Made by a program: the position numbers and the translations under genes | The notes under the pieces: model-generated | Told to the model about the DNA's origin: nothing | What the model saw: only the letters and a program-made list of their open reading frames with translations | The model's database searches: none | Origin: Bifidobacterium commune | Lineage (GTDB): Bacteria; Actinomycetota; Actinomycetes; Actinomycetales; Bifidobacteriaceae | Assembly: GCF_900094885.1 (NCBI RefSeq) | Contig: NZ_FMBL01000003.1 | Coordinates: forward strand, 246,346-310,345 | Direction: 5' to 3' | DNA length: 64,000 bases | Shown here: one piece after another, positions 53,893-63,502 of the stretch | Position numbering within the stretch: position 1 is the stretch's first letter | Layout: the number at the start of each line of letters is the position of its first letter

Positions 53893-55794
53893 TTACCGTT
53901 GTGTAGCGGCCTGAGTCGAATCAGCGTCCCGGCCTTCTGTGCCGTCGCCGTTCAACAACGGCTGCACGCCGGGCTTATAGACGACCGTATCGTTCGATTG
54001 TCCGGCGGCTACCATCGGCCAGACCATCGCGTCCTTATACACGCGGAAATCGATGAGCACCGGTCGATCGTTGATTTCATTTGCCCGCTTGATGGCGGCT
54101 TTCGCCTCTTCTTGGGTCGTGGCCTTGATACCCACGCAGCCATAAGCCTCGGCCAACTTGACGAAGTCCGGGACGTTGATGATGTTCTCGTTGTTTTCCC
54201 CGTCGCGAATGTTGGTCTGCGAATAATGCTTGTCGTAGAACAACGTTTGCCACTGGCGAACCATGCCGTAGACGGAATTGTTGAGAATGGCGATTTTCAC
54301 CGGAGCATTGTCGATGAATGCGGTCGCCAGTTCCTCGGAAGTCATCTGGAAGCTGCCGTCGCCGTCGATAAGCCAGACCGGCTTTTTCCCACCGAAGTCA
54401 CGTGCTGAACCGACACGTGCGCCGATGGCTGCGGGAAGACCAAACCCCATGGTTCCCAGGCCTCCCGAAGAAATCCACGAGTGCTGGTTTTCGAAATTGA
54501 TGAGCTGCGAGGCCCACATCTGGTGCTGCCCAACGCCGGACGCCCAGATGGTGGAAGGCGCGGCCTGGCGTGACAGCTCTTCGACAACCCACTGCGGCGA
54601 AAGGGTGCCGTCGGGTGTCGTTTCGTCATATTTCATCGGATAGGCTTCGCGCCATGCATTGATTTGTGCCCACCATGATTCGAGGTTCGGTTTGCCGTTC
54701 AGAGCCTGTTCTTCTTTGATTTCGGTGTTCAAAGCATCGAGCACTTCGGATACGTCGCCGACAATGGGAACATCCGGTTCGCGGCGTTTGCCGATTTCGG
54801 CGGGATCGATGTCGATGTGGATGACGCGCGCAGCGGGGGCGAAGGCTTCCATTTTGCCGGTGACGCGGTCGTCGAACCGTGCGCCGATGGCAACCAGCAA
54901 ATCGCATTTCTGTGTTGCCGCGGTGGCGGCGACGGTGCCGTGCATGCCTAGCATTCCCAACACTTTTGGGTCGGAATCCGCCACGATGCCACGCGCGGGA
55001 AGCGTGGTGACGATGGGGGAATCGGTGAGGTCGGCGAGTTCCTTGACCTGAGTTCCTGCGTTGGAACGCACTGCGCCGCCGCCCACGTAAAGCACCGGAC
55101 GGTAAGAGTGCTTGAAGAGCTTGACTGCTTCATGTAGGACATTGCCATGCGGCTTGGTTGTCGGATTGTAGCCGGGAAGCAGCAGCTTCTGCGGCCAAGA
55201 GTAATAGAGGTTGCCGGTTTGTGCGGTTTTTGTTATATCGACGACAACTGGTCCCGGACGCCCGGTGCGGGCTATGTAATGCGCTTCGGCGAGCACGCGC
55301 GGAATGTCCTGCGCATCGGTGATCAGATAGGAATGCTTCACCACGGGATAGGTGATGCCGACGGTATCCGCCTCTTGGAAGGCATCGGTGCCGATGGCGT
55401 CCACGCCGACCTGACCGGTGATAACCACCAGCGGCACGGAATCCATGTTCGCATCAGCAATAGGCGTGACCATGTTCGTGGCCCCCGGCCCCGACGTCAC
55501 AATGCACACGCCCACCCGACCGGTGGCGACGGCGTAGCCTTCGGCTGCATGCCCCGCTGCCTGTTCGTGGCGCATCAGTACAAAGCGGAACTTGGTCTCG
55601 TCGTGAATCTCGTGATAAACGGGCAGAATTGCGCCGCCCGGAATGCCGAAGACGTCCTTAACGCCCAGATCTTCCAGCGTGCGAATCAGCGCTTGCGCAC
55701 CGGTCATCTTCTCTCCGCTGACGACGGGCTGCTTGTTGCTGGATGTTTTCTGTATTCCGCTGAAAGCCTGCAAGGGCGTTGGTGACACCATCAT
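53893..55794 (-). CDS. ilvB: Acetolactate synthase large subunit
   Basis: ThDP-dependent enzyme that condenses two pyruvates (or pyruvate and 2-ketobutyrate) in valine/isoleucine synthesis. The 633-residue protein has VFGIPGGAILPVY, RHEQAAGHAAEGYA with the catalytic Glu, the FAD region, and the ThDP motif GDGSFQMTSEELATAF to NNSVYGMV. The first residues are uncertain: AGAGGA lies directly before ATG-ATG-GTG, and one of the later codons may be the real start. Confidence 0.96.
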   Translation of the reverse strand: MMVSPTPLQAFSGIQKTSSNKQPVVSGEKMTGAQALIRTLEDLGVKDVFGIPGGAILPVYHEIHDETKFRFVLMRHEQAAGHAAEGYAVATGRVGVCIVTSGPGATNMVTPIADANMDSVPLVVITGQVGVDAIGTDAFQEADTVGITYPVVKHSYLITDAQDIPRVLAEAHYIARTGRPGPVVVDITKTAQTGNLYYSWPQKLLLPGYNPTTKPHGNVLHEAVKLFKHSYRPVLYVGGGAVRSNAGTQVKELADLTDSPIVTTLPARGIVADSDPKVLGMLGMHGTVAATAATQKCDLLVAIGARFDDRVTGKMEAFAPAARVIHIDIDPAEIGKRREPDVPIVGDVSEVLDALNTEIKEEQALNGKPNLESWWAQINAWREAYPMKYDETTPDGTLSPQWVVEELSRQAAPSTIWASGVGQHQMWASQLINFENQHSWISSGGLGTMGFGLPAAIGARVGSARDFGGKKPVWLIDGDGSFQMTSEELATAFIDNAPVKIAILNNSVYGMVRQWQTLFYDKHYSQTNIRDGENNENIINVPDFVKLAEAYGCVGIKATTQEEAKAAIKRANEINDRPVLIDFRVYKDAMVWPMVAAGQSNDTVVYKPGVQPLLNGDGTEGRDADSTQAATQR

Positions 55795-55968
55795 TCCTCT
55801 ATCTCTGCTCGGGTGGATGAACTGTCGAGCCGGTGAGCTTGGTGTGCCTCACCGAAACGACATTCGACGCCCGCGCGGCCAGTTTGTGACGAGCCGCAGC
55901 ATTGCGTTGATATGGGGGTCAGTCTAGTGTTCCGGACTAATGGATAACTGTTCGTGTTCGCATATTGG

Positions 55969-56008
55969 AGACGGGCCGAACCATCGTTCGATGTGTTTCG
56001 ACCCGTCT
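55969..56008 (-). terminator. Hairpin after rnc
   Basis: Inverted repeat AGACGGG-C-CGAA (55969-55980) / TTCG-A-CCCGTCT with one mismatch, five bases past the rnc stop. There is no T run on the minus strand, so termination is uncertain. Confidence 0.4.
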
Positions 56009-56013
56009 TTTGC

Positions 56014-56874
56014 TTACTGTTGTGAGGCGGCAGCGTCTTTGTGGTGCTGATGCTTTGTGGCGCGATGCCGCTCCGGATGGTCGTTGAGTTCGTTCCAGGC
56101 TGCCTGCGCGGCGGCCAGCTGGGCCTTGCGTTTGCTTGAACCAGTACCGATTCCCAGAACTTCGTTGTCGTTTCCGACGACGGCATGTGCTGTAAAGACC
56201 TGCGCGTATTCAGGGCCCGAGACGCTCATGCGGTAGTGCGGATCCTCGAGTCCCATGCCGTGTGCCTTGACGGTGAGCGACGTCTTCCAATCCAAAGCTG
56301 GGCCTTCCGTAGCGACCTTCGTGAGTTCGTCGTCGATGAGGTGATGAACCACCTTGCGGGCTTCGTCGATGCCGTGCTCGATGAACGTCGCCCCGATCAG
56401 CGATTCGACAATGTCGCAAAGAATCGAGCTTTTCTCCGCACCTCCGGATTCCGCCTCACCGCGGCCGAGCAAAATATAAGGGCCGACTTGCAGCTTCTCC
56501 CGCGCAATCTGTGAAAGCGATTGTTCCGAAACCGCCATCGCCCGCATTTTGGCCAGCTCCCCCTCATTCATATCCGGGTGCGTGCGGTAGAGCGTTTCGG
56601 TGGAGACGAACTCCAGCACGGCGTCACCGAGGAATTCCAGACGTTCGTAATCCGGCGCCCCTTCATGTTCGTGTGCGAAAGAACGGTGGGTGAGTGCCAT
56701 CACCAGCATATCGGGCGAAAGCGTGGTGCCGAGACGCTCGAGCAGTTCCTGCTGTGGTGTGCGCTGTTGGGCGGTATCGGCCTGCGTGGTGTCGGCGGGC
56801 GTGCTTCCATTCCGGTTGGTTTGCGAATCGTCAGTTGTCAATTCGTCGGTGTTGTGATGTTGTGAATCGGTCAC
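56014..56874 (-). CDS. rnc: Ribonuclease III
   Basis: Double-strand-specific endonuclease for rRNA and mRNA processing. The 286-residue protein has the signature ERLEFLGDAVLEFVSTE (about 78-94), the second catalytic region ILCDIVESLIGATFIE, and a C-terminal double-stranded RNA-binding domain (AQVFTAHAVV, GSSKRKAQLAAAQAA). The N-terminal about 40 residues are Thr/Gln/Asp-rich and the C-terminus is His/Lys-rich. Confidence 0.96.
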   Translation of the reverse strand: MTDSQHHNTDELTTDDSQTNRNGSTPADTTQADTAQQRTPQQELLERLGTTLSPDMLVMALTHRSFAHEHEGAPDYERLEFLGDAVLEFVSTETLYRTHPDMNEGELAKMRAMAVSEQSLSQIAREKLQVGPYILLGRGEAESGGAEKSSILCDIVESLIGATFIEHGIDEARKVVHHLIDDELTKVATEGPALDWKTSLTVKAHGMGLEDPHYRMSVSGPEYAQVFTAHAVVGNDNEVLGIGTGSSKRKAQLAAAQAAWNELNDHPERHRATKHQHHKDAAASQQ

Positions 56875-57074
56875 GATGGTCCTCTTGTTTGATTATGACC
56901 GCGACGAACATACTGCGGGCGCCAAGCCGGTTCGCGATTGGCATCTCGAGGTGGGCATGCCTCTATGTGAATCGAATCGGATTGGTTCCTGTAATATATC
57001 TTCGCGGTACCGGGATGGTGGGTGGGTGCTTGCCGCATGGGAACGGCAAGCACCCAATCTGCAAGCAGAGACAC

Positions 57075-57108
57075 AAAAGCCCCGCCACCCGTCGATGGCA
57101 GGGCTTTT
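57075..57108 (-). terminator. Terminator after rpmF
   Basis: Stem AAAAGCCC-C-GCCA (57075-57087) / TGGC-A-GGGCTTTT (57096-57108), with T-rich sequence on both strands; 14 bases past the rpmF stop. Confidence 0.85.
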
Positions 57109-57121
57109 ATTTGCTAACGTT

Positions 57122-57316
57122 TCACTTGCTCAGCGTGTTGCTGATAGCCTCGCGATAAACGCGGCCGCGGAATGAACCGCAGCTTGGGCAGGCCATATGC
57201 GGCAAGGACGGCGCACCACAGTTCGGGCAAGCGATAGTTTTGGTCGCAGTAGCCTTCCAGTTGGCGCGACGCGAATGCGTGTTGGCTCGCGAAGTCTTGT
57301 ACTTTGGCAGTGCCAT
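57122..57316 (-). CDS. rpmF: 50S ribosomal protein L32
   Basis: A 64-residue ribosomal protein: [20 protein letters not shown] then a zinc ribbon with CPNCG and CPSCG. It follows yceD after 71 bases, as in many bacteria. Confidence 0.97.
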   Translation of the reverse strand: MALPKYKTSRANTHSRRANWKATATKTIACPNCGAPSLPHMACPSCGSFRGRVYREAISNTLSK

Positions 57317-57387
57317 GGTATTCCTCTATTCGTTCGAACAAATTGAGCTTAAGCGTAGACAAGTTTAACGCAGTGTGGGTACAACCC

Positions 57388-58011
57388 TTACTGCTCTGGG
57401 TTTTCTTCGCTTTCAAGCTGGGCTTTGAAGTCGGCCAGTGAAGCGAAACGATTATCAATCACATCATGGTGGTGGTCGGGGTTTTCGTTGAGATTCAAGC
57501 CGCACTGCGAGCACAATCCCTTGCAATCGGGCTTGCACAGCGGTTGCAGTGGCATGTTTTCGACCAGTGTGTCACGCATCAGGTTTTCCATATCCGCAAA
57601 TCCGCAGTCGGGGCTGAGCGGATAAGTGTCTTCAGACTCGTCCTCTCCGGCGATGATGTCGATCTCTTCGTCGTGCTTGCCGCGGCCGCTGCCGGACTTG
57701 GCGGTGACTTTCGCTGAATCGTAGGGGAAGAACGCGGTGACGTCCATGCCCCAATCGCGCCGCAGTGGCGTGAGGCAACGCACGCATTCGGCGTGAACGG
57801 GCGCAGTGAAACGGCCGGTAAAAATCAATCCGTCAACGATGGAATCGAAGTTGCCGGACACCTTGACTGGGTCACCCTCATTCACACCGACAATCTGGTC
57901 GCCGATTCCGCTGGGTGCGGGGAGTTCGGTATCGACGGTTTCACTGTTGCCCGGGCGGGAGGCGATCCTTCCGACGGCGAGTGCCCATGGCGAATCTTCA
58001 GGTCTGCTCAT
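57388..58011 (-). CDS. yceD: YceD family protein (DUF177)
   Basis: A 207-residue acidic protein with the YceD motif HAECVRCLTPL and a C-terminal CKPDCKGLCSQCGLNLN cysteine cluster. YceD always pairs with rpmF and is implicated in 23S rRNA accumulation. The N-terminal about 55 residues are variable. Upstream lies the SepIVA-like gene (43-base gap). Confidence 0.92.
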   Translation of the reverse strand: MSRPEDSPWALAVGRIASRPGNSETVDTELPAPSGIGDQIVGVNEGDPVKVSGNFDSIVDGLIFTGRFTAPVHAECVRCLTPLRRDWGMDVTAFFPYDSAKVTAKSGSGRGKHDEEIDIIAGEDESEDTYPLSPDCGFADMENLMRDTLVENMPLQPLCKPDCKGLCSQCGLNLNENPDHHHDVIDNRFASLADFKAQLESEENPEQ

Positions 58012-58054
58012 TGAGTATTAGCGTTCTTTCCGTTAGATTGTTCGTTGTTTTCTG

Positions 58055-58966
58055 TCATGCGTTGGTGTGTTCGGAGTCGGTTCGCGACTGATTCTGAACC
58101 TCGTCCTGTGTCTGTGCAAGCTGGCTGGCGGCCGCGCGCTGGCGCTTGTCGATGACTTCGATGCCGTTTCGGATGTCGCGGTCATAGGTGGAAATCTGCT
58201 CTTTGAGGGCTTTCATTACGTCCACACAGTAGACATTGGCTCCCTGCACGAGTTTGGTCGATTTGGACTGCGCGTCGTCGAGAATGACGCGAGCCTTCTG
58301 CTGGGCCAAGTCCACCACACGCTCCTGACCTGCAAGAATCTGTGCTTGCTGTTCGGCATCCTGCTTGATTTGCGCTGCCTGGCTTTGTGCTTTGCTGATA
58401 ATGGCCTGCGATTGACTTTGCGCGTTCTGTAAGCGACGCTCGGCTTCGCGCATCAGAGATGAGGCACGTTCCAGCTGTACGGGGAGCATGGCCTTCAACT
58501 GGCTGAGTTGCTCGACGAACTCGTCGCGGTCAAGGCGCACCATGCCGGGTGCGAAGAGGCTTGATTTGGCTTCTTCCAGTGCGGTGCTCATTTGGTCGAT
58601 GAGATCGTAGACAGTTGTGAATTCCTCGCGACTCTTGCTTATTGCACCAGCGTGGCCTTCATTCTCCGTTCCCGCGTCCTCGCCGGTTTCCTCGTTGTCA
58701 TGATGCTCGCGCAGATCGGGGAGTTCGGCCGGCGACGCGAACAGCGGCTTGACGACCTTCGGGGAGTCGGAATCGCCGTTCGTGGTCCCGTCTTCGTTGC
58801 CTGCTTCTGTTTTCGCGCTGGGTTGCTGAGCCTGTTCATCGGATGACACCGCTTTCCCCGTCTCACCGCGTTCATCGTCGTTGTGCGACGGTGAAAGGCT
58901 GTCGATTGGAATAACTCGGGAAATCGTGTTGTCTTCTTCGCTCGTGGCGTTCTTCTCGTCTGTCAA
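58055..58966 (-). CDS. SepIVA/DivIVA-like coiled-coil protein
   Basis: Begins with TTG at 58966, with AGAAGGG upstream; this TTG overlaps the coaD stop (TTGA), so translation is coupled. Protein of 303 residues: an acidic, low-complexity N-terminal half (about 1-115), then a DivIVA-like stretch [20 protein letters not shown] with [20 protein letters not shown] and a long coiled coil (about 160-290) rich in Gln/Ala/Ser. The order coaD - this gene - yceD - rpmF matches mycobacterial sepIVA, a septation factor. An ATG-like start at 59017 inside coaD is less likely. Confidence 0.78.
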   Translation of the reverse strand: MTDEKNATSEEDNTISRVIPIDSLSPSHNDDERGETGKAVSSDEQAQQPSAKTEAGNEDGTTNGDSDSPKVVKPLFASPAELPDLREHHDNEETGEDAGTENEGHAGAISKSREEFTTVYDLIDQMSTALEEAKSSLFAPGMVRLDRDEFVEQLSQLKAMLPVQLERASSLMREAERRLQNAQSQSQAIISKAQSQAAQIKQDAEQQAQILAGQERVVDLAQQKARVILDDAQSKSTKLVQGANVYCVDVMKALKEQISTYDRDIRNGIEVIDKRQRAAASQLAQTQDEVQNQSRTDSEHTNA

Positions 58967-59460
58967 CTTTGACCCTTCTCTTTCTTCAGTGCCTCGGCGA
59001 GCATGCCGACGACGCAATCGGGGACCATACCGGTGACATCGCCGCCGTGGCGTGCCACGTCCTTGACGATGGTGCTCGAGATGTGCTCGAGTATCGGGTT
59101 CGCAGGCAGGAACATAGTCTCGACGCTCGAAAGCTTGCGGTTGACCAACGCCATCCCAAGCTCGGCCTCATAATCGCCGTTCTGCCGCAGGCCCTTGACA
59201 ATGACCGTCGCTCCGACCGCGGTGCAATAGTCGGTGATCAGGCCGTCGGTCGAGGTGACGACCACATTGGAATAGCCGTCGTTGCTCAGGGCCTTGCTGA
59301 TCACGTCGACTCGGGTATCCGCCGGAAACATCGGGGTTTTTGCCGAGTTAATGGCCACGACGACATGCACCGTCTCGAAAATGCGCGCACTGCGTTCGAT
59401 AACGTCCAAATGCCCTGCTGTGACTGGGTCATACGATCCGGGGCACACTGCGATAGTCAT
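58963..59460 (-). CDS. coaD: Phosphopantetheine adenylyltransferase
   Basis: Penultimate step of coenzyme A synthesis. The 165-residue protein has the nucleotidyltransferase motif [14 protein letters not shown] (8-21) and the C-terminal [16 protein letters not shown]. First gene of the coaD-sepIVA-yceD-rpmF group. Confidence 0.97.
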   Translation of the reverse strand: MTIAVCPGSYDPVTAGHLDVIERSARIFETVHVVVAINSAKTPMFPADTRVDVISKALSNDGYSNVVVTSTDGLITDYCTAVGATVIVKGLRQNGDYEAELGMALVNRKLSSVETMFLPANPILEHISSTIVKDVARHGGDVTGMVPDCVVGMLAEALKKEKGQS

Positions 59461-59632
59461 AGCTTACAGAATAACGCCTGACGCTGATTTTCGGGCGTAG
59501 TGCACCTGCGGTGCGATGCTGCCTGATGCTCAGAGGGGGATGGTGGCGGTTCGCAACCTGTGGTAAACGGGCGAGGTTATGATAATTGTAAGTATGCAGG
59601 ATTGGTGACCGAGACCAAACTAAGGAGACGGT

Positions 59633-59968
59633 ATGGCTGAGTTTTTCGCAGAATTGGACACGGTAAACACGGTCCGCAGTTGGCGTGACGACGCTGGTTT
59701 CCAAAACCCCTCGCAGGATCCGGATTCCGGAGCGGGCACCGCGGTGCTGGAACGTCCGGAAACGGACGAGCAGACCCAGCGCAGCGATGACGGGAACGCC
59801 GACCGTTTCGCTCATTATGTCTCGCGCGACAGGATGCGCGAATCGCAGCTCACCGGCCGGCCCGTGGTCGCGCTGTGCGGCAAGATCTGGGTTCCCAAGC
59901 ATGATCCGTCGCAGTTCCCGGTCTGCCCGGATTGCAAGCGGATTTATGAAGAGATGGTTGGTAAGTAG
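59633..59968 (+). CDS. DUF3039 domain-containing protein
   Basis: A 111-residue protein of a family restricted to actinobacteria. The conserved C-terminal part reads DRFAHYVSRDRMRESQLTGR, VVALCGKIWVPKHDP and FPVCPDCKRIYEEM, with three cysteines (C..CxxC) that could bind metal. Function unknown. It is monocistronic, with AAGGAGACG before the ATG and a hairpin after it. Confidence 0.9.
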   Translation: MAEFFAELDTVNTVRSWRDDAGFQNPSQDPDSGAGTAVLERPETDEQTQRSDDGNADRFAHYVSRDRMRESQLTGRPVVALCGKIWVPKHDPSQFPVCPDCKRIYEEMVGK

Positions 59969-59989
59969 AGCCGGCTCGCTGTTTTAAAG

Positions 59990-60030
59990 CAAGCCGTCCG
60001 CACTTTTATCTTTCAGGTGCGGACGGCTTG
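59990..60030. terminator. Hairpin between DUF3039 gene and pncB
   Basis: Perfect 14-bp stem CAAGCCGTCCGCAC (59990-60003) / reverse complement (60017-60030), 13-base loop, placed between two convergent genes. T runs are short, so it may serve both directions weakly. Confidence 0.65.
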
Positions 60031-60109
60031 TGTCGTTGAGGGGTGCATGTCGTCGAGCCGGCGGGCACCCGTGTGGTTGGTTATGGGCAGGTGCTGACGG
60101 GCGGGCGTT

Positions 60110-61438
60110 CTAGAGCAGGTCGATTTTGGTAGGGATGGACGGGTCGCCTTTCATCAGTGATTGGGCGGTGATGGGCAACTCAGCCAGAGACTGTGCGCGA
60201 TGGTTGCGGGCGTTGACAATGGCGTCGCTGCCTTGGTACTGTGTGTCGGCCTCACCGTGGTTCATGTAGTTGACCATCAGGTCTTTCCAGTCCTCTTCGG
60301 GTTGGAAACGGGCGAGCTGCTCCTCGGAGCCGCAGACGACATGCTCCGCGTCGGCCAGGCCATACTCGTATGAGCGGAAGGCCAGCTTCCGGCCGGGGGT
60401 GGTGGCCTTGTTCTTCGAATGCTTGGCTACGGGGACCATTACGCCGTTTTCGCCTTCGCGCTCAGTGAGCTTGTAAACCATCGCGCAGGTCGGTGCGCCG
60501 GAGCCGGTCACAAGCATCGTGCCCACACCGTAGGAATCGACGGGCGCTGATTGTAGGGAGGCCAGTGCATATTCGTCCAGATCGTTGGTCACCGTGATCT
60601 TTGTGTTCTTTGCTCCGAGCGTGTCGAGTTGGTTGCGCACGCGCTGGGCCAGTGCGGCCAGGTCTCCCGAATCGATGCGCACGCAGCCCAGTTCCGGGCC
60701 GGCCACTTCGACTGCGGTTTTAATGGCGTTTTCGATGTTGTAGGTGTCAACCAGAAGTGTGGTGTTTACACCCATTGCCTTGACCTGCGAAACGAAGGCA
60801 TCGCGCTCCGAATCATGCACGAGCGTGAAGCAATGGGCTGAGGTGCCGATGACGTTGAGGCCGTAAAGCTGGGCGGCACGCAGGTTCGACGTGCCTTGAA
60901 AGCCGCCGACCACTGCCGCGCGCGCAGCCGCTATGGCGGACGATTCGTTGGTTCTGCGGCTGCCCATGTCCATGCAGGGACGGTCTCCTGCGGCACTGAC
61001 CATGCGAGATGCGGCCGAGGCCACGGCGGAATCGTAGTTGAGGATGGAAAGCAGCAACGTCTCAAGCAGCGTACATTCTCCGAAAGTGCCCTCGACCTCG
61101 AGAACTGGGGAGTTCGGGAAGAACATCTCGCCTTCGCGATAGCCCTTGATAGTGCCGGTAAAGGTGAAGTTCTCAAGCCATTTGATGGTTTCAGCGCTTA
61201 CGATTCCACGGTCGGAGAGGAATCGGAGATCGGCTTCGTTGAGGTGGAAATGCTCAAGTGCATCGAGGATACGTCCAGTGCCCGCGACGACCCCGTAACG
61301 TCGGCCGAGCGGCAAATGGCGCGTGAACACCTCGAAGACGCACTTCCGGTTCGCAGTTCCGTCTTTAAGCGCCGCGTCCAGCATCGTGTATTCGTACATA
61401 TCGGTCATCAAAGCCGTTGAATAATCCTGTATCATCAC
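60110..61438 (-). CDS. pncB: Nicotinate phosphoribosyltransferase
   Basis: Makes nicotinate mononucleotide for NAD salvage. The 442-residue protein begins MMIQDYSTALMTDMYEYTML and has the conserved GRRYGVVAGTGRILDAL, MGSRRTNESSAIAAARAAVV, and VRIDSGDLAALAQRVRNQLD segments. Longer C-terminal half is standard for the actinobacterial type. Confidence 0.95.
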   Translation of the reverse strand: MMIQDYSTALMTDMYEYTMLDAALKDGTANRKCVFEVFTRHLPLGRRYGVVAGTGRILDALEHFHLNEADLRFLSDRGIVSAETIKWLENFTFTGTIKGYREGEMFFPNSPVLEVEGTFGECTLLETLLLSILNYDSAVASAASRMVSAAGDRPCMDMGSRRTNESSAIAAARAAVVGGFQGTSNLRAAQLYGLNVIGTSAHCFTLVHDSERDAFVSQVKAMGVNTTLLVDTYNIENAIKTAVEVAGPELGCVRIDSGDLAALAQRVRNQLDTLGAKNTKITVTNDLDEYALASLQSAPVDSYGVGTMLVTGSGAPTCAMVYKLTEREGENGVMVPVAKHSKNKATTPGRKLAFRSYEYGLADAEHVVCGSEEQLARFQPEEDWKDLMVNYMNHGEADTQYQGSDAIVNARNHRAQSLAELPITAQSLMKGDPSIPTKIDLL

Positions 61439-61726
61439 GCCTTCCTAAGGGTTTTTGCCCGTGTCGACCCGTGGTTGCTCGGTGCTGCCGACGCATCTGC
61501 GGGATGCTCGTTGCCCGTACTGTTGGTGGCGCAACTAATGTCGGCGATAGTGAAACCGTTGTTTTCGGCGGTGGAATCGCTACCCTCGACCGCGACATCG
61601 TTCACTTTCGATTCTAGTCCAATACACCGATTGACCGGAGGTGAATTGTAAGTCTGCTTTACCGGCAGGCTACGGGCAACGCGCTGAGAAGTCGGTTTTT
61701 CCTCTGCTTTACATAAACTGTCTCGA

Positions 61727-62365
61727 ATGAAATATGCTGTAGGAATCTATCGTCTCGTTATTGCGTTCCTTTGCTTGGTATGGACAAGCGTTGCTTGGCG
61801 TGAGCCCAGTTATTGGGTCTACTTCACGTATGAAACCAACTTCCTTCTTGGACTGGTGATGCTGTGGGCCGGGGTCGCCTGTCTCATCGACGGTAAGCAG
61901 CCTCCCGCGTGGCTCAAAGGCGTGCTTACGCTGTACATCATAATTACAGGTTTGGTGGCGGCATTCTTCCTGCCGCCTTCCGACCCGGAGAGCATAGAGT
62001 ATGTGTTCGGCATTGAGACCGGGAACATTCTGCATTGGGCGACGCCGATCCTTGCGGTTTTGGACTTTGTTTTCTTTGATGCGCACCGGCGGTTCAAATG
62101 GAATTACGTGCTTACCTGGCTCATTTATTTCCCGTTCTACCTTACGTTCGTGCTCATTCGCGCGCATCTATGGCCGCATTCGGGGCCTGAGGATGGCGGA
62201 AACCCGTACCCGTATGGTTTCATCGACCTGAACGAGATCGGATGGGGACAGATGGGTATCAATATTATGTTGTGCATTGTCGGTTTTACGGTTCTTGCCC
62301 TTGTTCTTGTTATCGCCGATCATATACTGCCCAAGAGTCCTGTGGTCGGTAGTGTTCGTCGCTAA
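61727..62365 (+). CDS. Pr6Pr family integral membrane protein
   Basis: A 212-residue protein with six predicted membrane helices and the family pattern YFTYETNFLLGLVMLW in helix 2, HWATPILAVLDFVFFD near the centre and a conserved IRAHLWPHSG loop before the last helix. Family function unknown (related to FAR-17a/AIG1-like proteins). It stands alone on the plus strand after a 288-base gap. Confidence 0.82.
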   Translation: MKYAVGIYRLVIAFLCLVWTSVAWREPSYWVYFTYETNFLLGLVMLWAGVACLIDGKQPPAWLKGVLTLYIIITGLVAAFFLPPSDPESIEYVFGIETGNILHWATPILAVLDFVFFDAHRRFKWNYVLTWLIYFPFYLTFVLIRAHLWPHSGPEDGGNPYPYGFIDLNEIGWGQMGINIMLCIVGFTVLALVLVIADHILPKSPVVGSVRR

Positions 62366-62488
62366 ATTTCGGTTTGTTCTCGTCGGAGAAGTCGCACTCG
62401 GCGTTCGGGCTTTATGCGAGCGATAAAAGTGCTGCTTGACGGCACAAAATGCTTCGGCTACGTGACTGGCTGATGGTAGGTTGGCCGT

Positions 62489-63253
62489 ATGGCTCAAATC
62501 AAGGATTTACTGAACAACAACACTGTAATACGCCCCGACGGTCGTGCCGTCGATGAGTTGCGTCCGGTAAAAATCACCCGTAATTTCACCGACGCCCCGG
62601 AAGGTTCCGTGCTTATCGAATGCGGCAACACCCGTGTGATGTGCACCGCGACGTTTGTGCCGGGCGTGCCGCACTGGCGCAAAGACACCGGGCTCGGCTG
62701 GGTGACCGCAGAATATGCGATGCTGCCACGCGCCACCTCCGATCGCACGCCCCGCGAATCGATTAAAGGCAAAGTCGGCGGCCGCACACAGGAAATCAGC
62801 CGTCTGATCGGTCGTTGCCTGCGCGGTGTCGTCGACACCAAAGCTCTGGACGAAAACCAGGTGCTGCTGGACTGCGACGTACTGCAGGCGGACGGCGGAA
62901 CCCGTACGGCCTCCGTCACCGGTGCCTATGTTGCGCTCGTTGATGCACTGCGCTGGGCTGAGAAAAACAAGCGCATCCGTTCGGCCGAAAAAGTGCTCAA
63001 AGATCAGATTTCCGCGGTTTCCGTCGGTATCATCGATGGCACGCCCATGCTGGACCTGCCCTATATCGAGGACAGCCAAGCCATGACCGACATGAACGTC
63101 GCCATGACTGGATCCGGCGGGTTCATTGAAATTCAAGGCACTGCCGAGCATCGCCCGTTCACTCGCGAGGAACTGAACGTGCTGCTTGAGCTGGCCGAAA
63201 AGGGCAACAAGGAACTGCAACATGCCCAGAATGAGGCACTTGCGCAAAGCTGA
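62489..63253 (+). CDS. rph: Ribonuclease PH
   Basis: Phosphorolytic 3'-5' exoribonuclease that trims tRNA 3' ends. The 254-residue protein has [42 protein letters not shown] and [20 protein letters not shown]. Followed after about 250 bases by the XTP/dITP pyrophosphatase gene, a pairing conserved in actinobacteria; a terminator in between suggests separate transcription here. Confidence 0.97.
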   Translation: MAQIKDLLNNNTVIRPDGRAVDELRPVKITRNFTDAPEGSVLIECGNTRVMCTATFVPGVPHWRKDTGLGWVTAEYAMLPRATSDRTPRESIKGKVGGRTQEISRLIGRCLRGVVDTKALDENQVLLDCDVLQADGGTRTASVTGAYVALVDALRWAEKNKRIRSAEKVLKDQISAVSVGIIDGTPMLDLPYIEDSQAMTDMNVAMTGSGGFIEIQGTAEHRPFTREELNVLLELAEKGNKELQHAQNEALAQS

Positions 63254-63302
63254 ATGCACACCATTGGTTGATGGGTCTTCTTGACTCGGCAAGAGTCTGT
63301 TG

Positions 63303-63341
63303 AAAACACGGCGCTTATCGCATTGAGCGTCGTGTTTTTTT
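63303..63341 (+). terminator. Rho-independent terminator after rph
   Basis: Stem AAAACACG-G-CGCT / AGCG-T-CGTGTTTT followed by a T run, 50 bases after the rph stop codon. Confidence 0.88.
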
Positions 63342-63502
63342 ATCCGACAGAAAACACACTGAGCAACGGTGAGCCATATGGGTTGCAATGTCGGGAATCT
63401 CGCTCTGTTGTTCTCCTACCGTATGTCGGAGAATGAGGACGGGCGGATAGTATGGAACGCGGGTAGTGGACTTAAACAAGGATCCTTGGAAAGAAGGAAT
63501 GC

